This document shows, piece after piece, positions 1 to 6,060 of a DNA stretch of 8,453 bases (the first letter of the stretch is position 1; each line of letters begins with the position of its first letter). The position numbers and the translations under genes are program-made. The DNA lies in assembly GCA_905193085.1 (NCBI GenBank), contig CAJJNI010000100.1:1-8453 (forward strand), written 5' to 3'. This DNA comes from an uncultured Lachnospiraceae bacterium (GTDB lineage Bacteria; Bacillota; Clostridia; Lachnospirales; Lachnospiraceae). Under the pieces are notes generated by a model. It was not told where the DNA came from. It ran no database searches and was given only the letters and a program-made list of their open reading frames with translations.

Positions 1-1
1 G

Positions 2-361
2 AAAAATAAAGACTACGAAAAAATTCTTGATGAAATATCAAAAATAAAAGAAGCAGCAGGAGAGCACATTCTTAAAGTTATAATTGAGACATGTTATCTT
101 ACAGATGAAGAAAAAATAAAAATGTGTGAAATTATAACAAAAGCAGGAGCTGATTTCATAAAAACTTCAACAGGCTTTGGAAGTGGTGGTGCAACATTTG
201 AAGATGTTAAGCTTTTTAGTGAGCATATCGGTAAAAATGTTAAGATTAAGGCAGCAGGCGGTGTATCATCAATAGAAGACATGCAGAAGTTTATAGATTT
301 AGGCTGCGCCAGAATTGGTACAAGCCGGGGAGTTTCACTGGTTCAGGAAAGTAGCAGGTAA
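2..361 (+). CDS. deoC: Deoxyribose-phosphate aldolase, C-terminal part (5' end outside window)
   Basis: DeoC cleaves 2-deoxyribose 5-phosphate into glyceraldehyde 3-phosphate and acetaldehyde, the last step of deoxynucleoside breakdown in the cytoplasm. The reading frame is open from base 2 to the stop at 359-361, about 119 codons, so roughly the N-terminal half of a family usually near 220 residues lies left of the window. The Met at 122 is internal, because family-like sequence (HILKVIIETCYLTDEEK) continues upstream of it. The motif ADFIKTSTGFGSGGAT carries the Schiff-base lysine (Lys167 in the E. coli enzyme). VKIKAAGGVSS carries the second active-site lysine (Lys201 in E. coli), and the C-terminal phosphate-site region ARIGTSRGV is also present. 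The Phe after KTSTG, where E. coli has Lys, is as I recall the Bacillus-type DeoC. The next gene, cdd, is 62 bases downstream and acts in the same pathway, suggesting one transcript. The identification is secure; only the missing 5' half limits it. Confidence 0.95.
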   Translation, partial: KNKDYEKILDEISKIKEAAGEHILKVIIETCYLTDEEKIKMCEIITKAGADFIKTSTGFGSGGATFEDVKLFSEHIGKNVKIKAAGGVSSIEDMQKFIDLGCARIGTSRGVSLVQESSR

Positions 362-423
362 ATATAAAGTATTATATACAAATGTTTTAATTCTATAAAG
401 ATAGAAAAATAGAGGTTAATTTT

Positions 424-819
424 ATGTATAAAAAATTAATAGAAGAAGCTTTAAAGGCAAGAAAAAATGCATACTGTCCATATTCTGGTTTTGCAGTTGG
501 GGCAGCACTTCTCTGTGAAGATGGAAAAATATTTACGGGATGTAATGTGGAAAACAGTGCCGCGGCACCTAATTGCGCGGAAAGAACAGCTTTTTTTAAG
601 GCTGTAAGTGAAGGGTGTCAGAAATTTAGGGCTATAGCAATTGTCGGTGCAAAAAAAGAACTGGAATATCCGAAAGAGTATTGCTATCCGTGTGGTGTAT
701 GCCGTCAGGTGATGACCGAATTTTGTGATGACAGCTTTGAAATAATAAGTGCAATTAATGAATCAGATTATGAAATTCATACACTTGATGAAATTATGCC
801 ATTTGCATTTAAGTTATAA
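424..819 (+). CDS. cdd: Cytidine deaminase
   Basis: Cdd hydrolytically deaminates cytidine and deoxycytidine to uridine and deoxyuridine in pyrimidine salvage. The 131-residue product has the length of the small homotetrameric class (as in Bacillus), not the larger dimeric E. coli type. Visible motifs are the substrate region YCPYSGFAVGAAL (residues 17-29) and GCNVENSA (39-46). The zinc site is Cys51-Ala-Glu53 plus Pro89-Cys90-Gly-Val-Cys93, so the ligands are Cys51, Cys90 and Cys93 and Glu53 is the catalytic proton shuttle. The three-cysteine site is typical of tetrameric enzymes. The start is supported by AGAGG at 411-415, eight bases before the ATG. No convincing promoter was found in the short gap after deoC, and the thioesterase gene follows after 32 bases, so these three genes are probably co-transcribed. 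All catalytic residues are intact. Confidence 0.96.
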   Translation: MYKKLIEEALKARKNAYCPYSGFAVGAALLCEDGKIFTGCNVENSAAAPNCAERTAFFKAVSEGCQKFRAIAIVGAKKELEYPKEYCYPCGVCRQVMTEFCDDSFEIISAINESDYEIHTLDEIMPFAFKL

Positions 820-851
820 TATTAGCGTATGAAAACAGGAGTAAAATAAAT

Positions 852-1265
852 ATGGGATATTTAGAATATGAAAGAAGTGTTTATTATTATGAAACCGACC
901 AGATGAAAATTGTGCATCATTCCAACTACATAAGGTGGTTTGAGGAGGCAAGAATTTACTGGATGGAAAAAATGGGAATGCCATATAACAAAATGGAAGA
1001 ACTGGGAATAATAATTCCGGTAGTTGATGTCTATGCAAAATATAAAAAAATGGTCAGTTTTGGACAAACTGTGTTAATCAGGCTGAAAATAAAGGAATTT
1101 AATGGTGTAAAAGCTTCTTTTGAATATGAAATATATGATAAAGAAAGCAAAGAGCTTTGCACAACAGGGTTTTCTACACACTGTTTTCTTGACGAAAAAA
1201 TGAGACCTGTAAACATAAAAAAGAAATTTCCTGAAATTTATGATATATTTAATGCAACCAAATAA
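852..1265 (+). CDS. Acyl-CoA thioesterase, YbgC/FadM-type (4HBT hotdog fold)
   Basis: This is a 137-residue single-domain hotdog-fold protein of the 4-hydroxybenzoyl-CoA thioesterase superfamily, whose members hydrolyse acyl-CoA (sometimes acyl-ACP) thioesters in the cytoplasm. The family signature is at residues 11-33: YYYETDQMKIVHHSNY followed by IRWFEEAR. Asp16 corresponds to the catalytic Asp of the Pseudomonas 4HBT. The central helix (about 24-45) and the following strands (about 56-120) match the expected fold, and the length is normal. The position three after the Asp, usually Gly in D-x-x-G-[IV], is Lys19 here. The start is supported by AGGAG at 837-841, ten bases before the ATG. It follows cdd by 32 bases and probably shares its transcript, but no pathway link to nucleoside salvage is apparent. 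The substrate cannot be predicted; a role in lipid or CoA-ester housekeeping is only a guess. Confidence 0.88.
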   Translation: MGYLEYERSVYYYETDQMKIVHHSNYIRWFEEARIYWMEKMGMPYNKMEELGIIIPVVDVYAKYKKMVSFGQTVLIRLKIKEFNGVKASFEYEIYDKESKELCTTGFSTHCFLDEKMRPVNIKKKFPEIYDIFNATK

Positions 1266-1289
1266 AAAAAGTGTTGTCTTTATTAATGA

Positions 1290-1308
1290 AATATTAAATT
1301 TTAATATT
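1290..1308. repeat. A/T-only perfect inverted repeat upstream of promoter
   Basis: The 9-base arm AATATTAAA (1290-1298) and its exact complement TTTAATATT (1300-1308) are separated by one base. The palindrome ends seven bases before the -35 box at 1316. It contains no G or C and has no following T-run, so it is a poor terminator. It could be an operator or UP-like A/T tract, but in such A/T-rich DNA it may be chance. Confidence 0.4.
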
Positions 1309-1315
1309 GATATTT

Positions 1316-1344
1316 TTGACATAAGTAAAAAAATATGATAAAAT
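1316..1344 (+). promoter_or_regulatory. SigA-type promoter of the fused glycosyltransferase gene
   Basis: The -35 box TTGACA (1316-1321) is a perfect consensus match. A 17-base spacer leads to the -10 box TAAAAT (1339-1344), one mismatch from consensus. A TG at 1336-1337, one base before the -10 box, makes it an extended -10 promoter. Transcription would start near 1350-1352, leaving a leader of about 55 bases before the ATG at 1406. With no stop-to-start continuity with the genes upstream, this promoter marks the start of a new transcription unit. Confidence 0.8.
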
Positions 1345-1405
1345 AAAGCGATATTTTTCATAGTTTTGAAGTCAAAAAAATAATACGAAAAGGCAGGTAT
1401 TTTTC

Positions 1406-4400
1406 ATGGAAGAGTATGGAAAAATGGTGCAGCTTGTCATAACATCTGTGGCGATGGCATTAACCATGGGTTTTTGCTATCAATACTATATAAAGCTTGC
1501 ACCGGCGGGACTTATTAAAGACGGAGTCCGCACCAGAAATAACGATAAGATAGGAATAATAATTCTTCTTGTCGTTGGTTTATTAACTAAAATGATAATA
1601 TCCGGTATGTTTAAGGGGTTTGAGGTAGATATGAACTGCTTTAAAGCATGGGGAAACCGGATGATTGATGTTGGAGCTAAGAATTTTTACAGCAAAGATA
1701 CATTCTCAGATTATCCACCGGGATATCTGTATGTATTAGGGATACTTTCGTGGATTTGTAAAGCATTTAAAATCGGCTGGAATGTTGACAGTGCCGCGGT
1801 TGACTGGACAAGCGCTGCTACAGATGTAGTATTCAAACTTCCGGCATGCATATGTGATGTTGCAGCGGGTTATTTTATTTATAAGATTGCAAGAAGAAAA
1901 CTCCCAAACAGCACAAGTCTGTTCTGTGCAGCATTATACATTTTCAACCCGGCAGTTATGATTGATTCTGCTGTATGGGGACAGGTTGATTCTATTTATG
2001 TATTTTTCCTCGTTCTTATGATGTACTTCATCATTGAGAAAAAACTTCCAAGTGCTTATATTGTATTTGGAATAGGAATAATTGTAAAACCACAGATGAC
2101 TTTCTTTACGCCGATACTTATATGGGCAATTATAGAACAGGTATTTTTGAATGATTTTTCAAAGAAAAAATTTATAGAAAATCTCTCATGGGGAATAGGT
2201 GCAATAGCAATTATGTTTTTATTTGCACTTCCGTTTGGATTGTCAAAGGTTATTCCTCAGTTTGTTGATACTGTATCTTCTTATCCATATGCCAGCGTTA
2301 ATGCGTATAATTTCTGGACAATGATAGGCAGAAACTGGGCTTCACAGACAGATAAGCTGTTCTTTTTAAAGGCAAGCGTGTGGGGAACAATTGCAATCAT
2401 AACAATGGTTATCCTTACATTTTATCTGTTCCATAAGACGAAAGAAGATTCTTCAAGATATTATATTTTTGCGGCATTTTTAATGTCAGGAGTATTTTTA
2501 TTCTCAGTGCGTATGCATGAGAGATATATGTATCCTGTTATGGTTTTACTTTTATTTGCATTTGCACTTAAGCCTGTAAAAGAAATAATGTATGCATATA
2601 TCGGCTTTTCAATTGTGCAGCTTTTAAATGTTGGACATGTTTTATATTATTATGATGCAAATAATTTCAGCCAGAGGGCTATGGTTCCTATGCTTATTGG
2701 TGCCGGTACATTGGGAATGTTTATATATCTTGTTTATACCATTAAAAAATGGTATCTTGCACCGGCAGAACAAAGAGAAGCTGTCTTTGAAAAGAGAAAT
2801 GAACTTATTAAAGAACAGATTGAAAATCCTGATTTAGATGTGACACTTGAAGATGGAGAAATTAAGAAAGAACCTAAGAAGAAATTCTTTGGTACAACTA
2901 TACTTAAGTCTTCAGAACCTTTAAAAATGTTAAAAATAGACTGGATTGTAATGCTTGTCATTGTCATTGTGTACGGTGCGATAGCACTTTATGATTTGGG
3001 TGAGAGAAACACTCCAAATACTGAATATTATGACCCAGAATGGTATTCTACGGTTGTAATGGATTTGGGACAGCCTGCTAACATTTCAAAAGTTGCATAT
3101 TATCTTGGAAATAATGAAAATCGTGCAATAGTGCTTGAAGGCTCTAATACAGGTGAAGATGGTTCATGGTATCAGATATCATCGTTTAATATGGAAAGTG
3201 TATTGTGCTGGGGTGAACATGACATAACTAGCTCCACAAGATATTTAAAACTTACTTGTAACAGTGATATATTATCTTTATTTGAACTTGTTTTAATAGA
3301 TGATGACGGTAATATCGTTACACCTGTCAATGCAGATGATTACCCGAATCTGTTTGATGAGTCAGATAAATATGATGAAAAAGATTTCAGAAACGGAACA
3401 TATTTTGATGAAGTTTATCATGCAAGAACAGCATATGAATATATTAAGGGAAGATATTCATACGAAAATACCCACCCACCGCTTGGAAAAGCTTTTATAG
3501 CACTCGGAATGCTTATATTTGGTGTATCTCCATTTGGCTGGCGTATTATGGGTACATTGTTTGGTATCGCGATGCTTCCTGTTTTATATCTGTTTGCAAA
3601 GAAAATGTTTAAGAAAACATGGATGGCGGGAATTGCGACTACATTGTTTGCATTTGACTTTATGCATTTTACGCAGACAAGAATTGCAACAATTGATGTG
3701 TTCGTAACATTCTTTGTCATACTGATGTATTTCTTTATGTACTGTTATATTAAGAGAAGTTTTTACGACAGACCGATTGCAAAGACATTTGTCGTTCTTG
3801 CAGCGTCCGGTGTTGCAATGGGATTTGGTGTTGCAAGTAAGTGGACAGGCGCATATGCAGGTGCAGGACTTGGTGTTATTTTCTTTATTGATTTATACAG
3901 AAGATACAGAGAGTACAAGTTTGCAAAATCAGATATTGATGGAACTACTAATGGAATTTCACACAGACTTGTTGTTGAAAAATTCCCGAGATATACATTT
4001 AATACACTTATAATATGCCTGATATTCTTTGTATTTGTGCCGGCAATTATTTATACACTTTCATATTTACCATTTAATGATTTGTCGGGTGAGGGTCTTG
4101 TCGCAAGAATGTTAAGAAATCAGCAGACAATGTTTAACTACCATTCAAACTTAAATGCTACACACCCATATTCATCAAACTGGTATCAGTGGCCGTTTAT
4201 CTGGAAACCAATGTTTTATTATTCAAAACAGATATCAGATACAGTAGGCGCAGGTATTTCAGCATTTGGTAATCCTCTTGTATGGTATGCGGGTATTCCT
4301 GCTGCAATTTATATGATTTATCTTATGATAGCCAAAAAAGACAGAAATGCAATGTTCTTATTCTTAGGTTATCTTGCACAGTATTTACCGTGGATGCTTG

Positions 4401-4645
4401 TAACAAGATGTGTATTCATCTATCATTATTTCCCAAGTGTTCCATTTGTAGTTATGATGGTAGGATATTCTATTTATAAGATTGTCGGTGACAATAAGCA
4501 GAGAAGAAAATGGGCATACATTTATGTTGCAGCGGCAGTATTATTGTTTGCAATGTTCTATCCTGTATTGTCAGGACATAATGTTTCATATGATTTTGTG
4601 AACACATGGCTGAAATGGTTCGATAAATGGGTGCTTGTTTTGTAA
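1406..4645 (+). CDS. Fused dual GT-C membrane glycosyltransferase with PMT (GT39) C-terminal module
   Basis: A 1079-residue polytopic membrane protein expected to move sugars from a polyprenyl-phosphate carrier to an acceptor outside the membrane. Residues 1-450 form a GT-C-like module with about a dozen hydrophobic segments. Its first outer loop has Asp75 (EVDMNCFKAWG), then DYPPGYLYV (102-110), WGQVDSIYV (191-199), VKPQ (227-230) and MHERYMYP (370-377), motifs typical of ALG6/GT87-like hexosyl- and mannosyltransferases. A charged linker (about 451-510) follows, then a membrane segment (512-530). A discoidin-like domain (about 534-642) comes next. The PMT module has Asp668-Glu669 in YFDEVYHAR, THPPLGK (689-695), QTRIATIDVF (757-766), HPYSSNWYQWP (920-930) and YHYFPSVPF (1006-1014), matching PMT_1 plus the C-terminal four-TM part. 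AGGCAGG (1391-1397) lies eight bases before the ATG, and the gene has its own promoter. The PMT assignment is firm; sugar, acceptor and the activity of each half are unknown. Lachnospiraceae relatives may share this fusion. Confidence 0.88.
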   Translation: MEEYGKMVQLVITSVAMALTMGFCYQYYIKLAPAGLIKDGVRTRNNDKIGIIILLVVGLLTKMIISGMFKGFEVDMNCFKAWGNRMIDVGAKNFYSKDTFSDYPPGYLYVLGILSWICKAFKIGWNVDSAAVDWTSAATDVVFKLPACICDVAAGYFIYKIARRKLPNSTSLFCAALYIFNPAVMIDSAVWGQVDSIYVFFLVLMMYFIIEKKLPSAYIVFGIGIIVKPQMTFFTPILIWAIIEQVFLNDFSKKKFIENLSWGIGAIAIMFLFALPFGLSKVIPQFVDTVSSYPYASVNAYNFWTMIGRNWASQTDKLFFLKASVWGTIAIITMVILTFYLFHKTKEDSSRYYIFAAFLMSGVFLFSVRMHERYMYPVMVLLLFAFALKPVKEIMYAYIGFSIVQLLNVGHVLYYYDANNFSQRAMVPMLIGAGTLGMFIYLVYTIKKWYLAPAEQREAVFEKRNELIKEQIENPDLDVTLEDGEIKKEPKKKFFGTTILKSSEPLKMLKIDWIVMLVIVIVYGAIALYDLGERNTPNTEYYDPEWYSTVVMDLGQPANISKVAYYLGNNENRAIVLEGSNTGEDGSWYQISSFNMESVLCWGEHDITSSTRYLKLTCNSDILSLFELVLIDDDGNIVTPVNADDYPNLFDESDKYDEKDFRNGTYFDEVYHARTAYEYIKGRYSYENTHPPLGKAFIALGMLIFGVSPFGWRIMGTLFGIAMLPVLYLFAKKMFKKTWMAGIATTLFAFDFMHFTQTRIATIDVFVTFFVILMYFFMYCYIKRSFYDRPIAKTFVVLAASGVAMGFGVASKWTGAYAGAGLGVIFFIDLYRRYREYKFAKSDIDGTTNGISHRLVVEKFPRYTFNTLIICLIFFVFVPAIIYTLSYLPFNDLSGEGLVARMLRNQQTMFNYHSNLNATHPYSSNWYQWPFIWKPMFYYSKQISDTVGAGISAFGNPLVWYAGIPAAIYMIYLMIAKKDRNAMFLFLGYLAQYLPWMLVTRCVFIYHYFPSVPFVVMMVGYSIYKIVGDNKQRRKWAYIYVAAAVLLFAMFYPVLSGHNVSYDFVNTWLKWFDKWVLVL
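3005..3331 (+). other. Discoidin (F5/8 type C)-like domain within the fused glycosyltransferase
   Basis: Residues about 534-642 of the fused protein are hydrophilic and follow the beta-sandwich pattern of F5/8 type C domains. STVVMDLGQPANISKVAYY matches the usual 'i-x-x-DLG-x-x-x-x-i-x-x-v' opening. EGSNTGEDGSWYQI matches 'S-x-Dg-x-x-W-x-x-i', and TRYLKLTC matches 'aRYvRl'. SLFELVLID matches the closing 'l-x-E-l-x-v' strand. Such domains commonly bind carbohydrate or other surface ligands. It sits between the membrane segment at 512-530 and the PMT Asp668-Glu669 pair, so it should be extracytoplasmic. Domain boundaries are approximate. Confidence 0.75.
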
Positions 4646-4680
4646 GAAATGTACAATTTTGAATAATTTGTCGTCACAAC

Positions 4681-4709
4681 TTGCAAAAATGATTCATATA
4701 TAGTAAAAT
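4681..4709 (+). promoter_or_regulatory. SigA-type promoter of the aminotransferase gene
   Basis: The -35 box TTGCAA (4681-4686) and the -10 box TAAAAT (4704-4709) are separated by an ideal 17-base spacer. Transcription would begin near 4715-4717, giving a leader of about 45 bases. No convincing terminator was seen between the upstream stop (4645) and this promoter, so read-through from the glycosyltransferase gene is also possible. Confidence 0.65.
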
Positions 4710-4716
4710 AATCATT
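4688..4716. repeat. Inverted repeat flanking the -10 box (possible operator)
   Basis: AATGATT (4688-4694) and its exact complement AATCATT (4710-4716) are 15 bases apart, with half-site centres 22 bases apart, about two helical turns. One arm lies in the promoter spacer and the other directly follows the -10 box, where a dimeric repressor would block polymerase. There is no T-run after it, so it is not a terminator. A chance match is possible for a 7-base A/T-rich arm. Confidence 0.35.
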
Positions 4717-4760
4717 GTTTTATACGAAAATATGAATTATAAAGGCGGTGTGATTTCATT

Positions 4761-5957
4761 ATGTCATTAGAATTATCAGCTAAGGCAAAAATGGTAAAAC
4801 CTTCATCAACACTTGCTATCACAGCAAAGGCGAAGGAATTAAAGAGTAATGGAGTAGATGTGGTAGGATTCGGAGCAGGTGAACCTGATTTTAATACTCC
4901 GGGTAATATCAACCAGGTTGCAATAGATGCAATTAATAGTGGATTTACAAAGTACACTCCTGCATCAGGAACAGTAGAACTTAAAAAAGCTGTTTCTAAA
5001 AAATTTAAGGAGTTTAACGGACTTGATTATGATATAGACCAGATTGTTATCAGTAATGGTGGAAAGCATTCTCTTACAAATGTATTTTCTGTATTATTAA
5101 ATCCTGGTGATGAGGTTATTATTCCGGCACCATACTGGCTCAGTTATCCTGAGATAGTTAAGCTTGCAGGTGGTGTTCCGGTATTCATCAGAGGAGAAAA
5201 AGAACAGGGCTATAAAGTATCTGCAAAACAGATTGAAGATGCAATCACAGATAAGACAAAAGCTTTGGTTTTAAATACTCCTAGTAATCCTACAGGAATG
5301 ATATACACTAAGGAAGAGCTTCAGGCTATTGCTGATGTTGTAGTAAAAAATGATATTTATGTTGTATCAGATGAAATGTATGAAGCATTGATTTATGGTG
5401 ATGAAAAGCATGTAAGTATTGCATCATTAGGAAAAGAAATTTATGACAGAACAATTACATGCAGCGGTATGTCAAAAAGCTATGCTATGACAGGCTGGAG
5501 AATCGGTTATACGGGATCTTCAAAAGAAATTGCCAAACTTATGAGCAGTGTACAGAGTCATCAGACATCTAATCCAAATTCAATTGCACAGAAGGCTGCA
5601 ACAGAAGGCCTTTCAGGTTCACAGGCTGAACCGGAGGCAATGAAAGAAGAATTTGCAAAGAGAAGGCAGTATATGTATGACAGAATCTGTAAGATGCCAT
5701 ATATCTCATGTCTTGAACCAAAGGGTGCTTTCTATGTATTTATAGACTGTTCTGCATTAGAAGGAAAGCAGTATAAGGGTGCTAAGTTATCAGATGCAGC
5801 TGCAATTGCAAAAATTTTACTCGAAGAGTATTTTGTTGCAGTAGTACCTTGTGCAGACTTTGGATTCCCTGACCATATCAGACTTTCATATGCTATATCA
5901 ATTGAGGAAATCAAAAAAGGACTTGACAGAATTGAAGAGTTCCTTAATGCACTATAA
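4761..5957 (+). CDS. aspB: Aspartate aminotransferase (class I, Thermus/Bacillus-type)
   Basis: A cytoplasmic PLP enzyme of 398 residues, normal for the family, that interconverts aspartate plus 2-oxoglutarate with oxaloacetate plus glutamate. Visible residues are FGAGEPDFNTP (37-47), YTPASGT (65-71), NTPSNPTG with Asn176 (172-179), and VSDEMYE with Asp204, which contacts the pyridine nitrogen. The PLP Schiff-base lysine is Lys239 in SGMSKSYAMTGWRIGY. Arg374 in HIRLSYA binds the alpha-carboxylate. Lys102 in NGGKHSL corresponds to Lys109 of the Thermus enzyme, which binds the side-chain carboxylate; this favours aspartate over the aromatic or alanine-type enzymes. Related enzymes can also act on prephenate, which cannot be excluded. 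AAGGCGG (4742-4748) precedes the ATG by 12 bases, somewhat far but the best site, and the conserved N-terminus begins at once. The gene has its own promoter and ends at a strong terminator, so it appears monocistronic. Other symbols such as aspC are used for this family. Confidence 0.92.
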   Translation: MSLELSAKAKMVKPSSTLAITAKAKELKSNGVDVVGFGAGEPDFNTPGNINQVAIDAINSGFTKYTPASGTVELKKAVSKKFKEFNGLDYDIDQIVISNGGKHSLTNVFSVLLNPGDEVIIPAPYWLSYPEIVKLAGGVPVFIRGEKEQGYKVSAKQIEDAITDKTKALVLNTPSNPTGMIYTKEELQAIADVVVKNDIYVVSDEMYEALIYGDEKHVSIASLGKEIYDRTITCSGMSKSYAMTGWRIGYTGSSKEIAKLMSSVQSHQTSNPNSIAQKAATEGLSGSQAEPEAMKEEFAKRRQYMYDRICKMPYISCLEPKGAFYVFIDCSALEGKQYKGAKLSDAAAIAKILLEEYFVAVVPCADFGFPDHIRLSYAISIEEIKKGLDRIEEFLNAL

Positions 5958-5978
5958 AAAATTATCTGTTGCATAATT

Positions 5979-6016
5979 AAAACGACTGGAGAACATTTGC
6001 TTTTCCGGTCGTTTTT
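5979..6016 (+). terminator. Intrinsic terminator after the aminotransferase gene
   Basis: The left arm (5979-5993, beginning AAAACGACTGG) pairs with the right arm (6001-6015, ending CCGGTCGTTTT) over 15 base pairs, including two G-U wobbles, around the 7-base loop CATTTGC. The right arm runs into TTTTT at 6012-6016. It begins 21 bases after the aminotransferase stop codon and is the clearest transcription stop in the window. Confidence 0.9.
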
Positions 6017-6060
6017 GCTTAATGGCTGATGCAGTAAAAAATATACGAAAGGGGTAGTTT

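Noticed and set aside
14..20. TACGAAA in the deoC fragment as a further copy of the leader motif
   Set aside because: It lies within coding sequence (codons for Tyr-Glu) far from any start codon.
94..282. Minus-strand open frame of about 62 codons opposite deoC
   Set aside because: It lies entirely across recognisable DeoC sequence, has no family resemblance and no ribosome binding site of note.
1266..1289. Possible terminator after the thioesterase gene
   Set aside because: Only a 4-base AAAG/CTTT stem could be formed, with no G/C-rich stem and no proper T-run.
814..1361. Several minus-strand open frames opposite the thioesterase gene and the following gap
   Set aside because: They are antisense to a clear hotdog-fold gene, have low-complexity Phe/Ile/Ser-rich products typical of A/T-rich antisense frames, and overlap one another.
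2628..4479. Small open frames in other frames within the fused glycosyltransferase gene
   Set aside because: The 1079-residue frame is supported by motifs along its length; the small frames show no coherent domain or start signal.
4646..4680. Possible terminator after the fused glycosyltransferase gene
   Set aside because: Only short weak complementarity (TTGT/ACAA) was found, not a stable hairpin followed by T residues.
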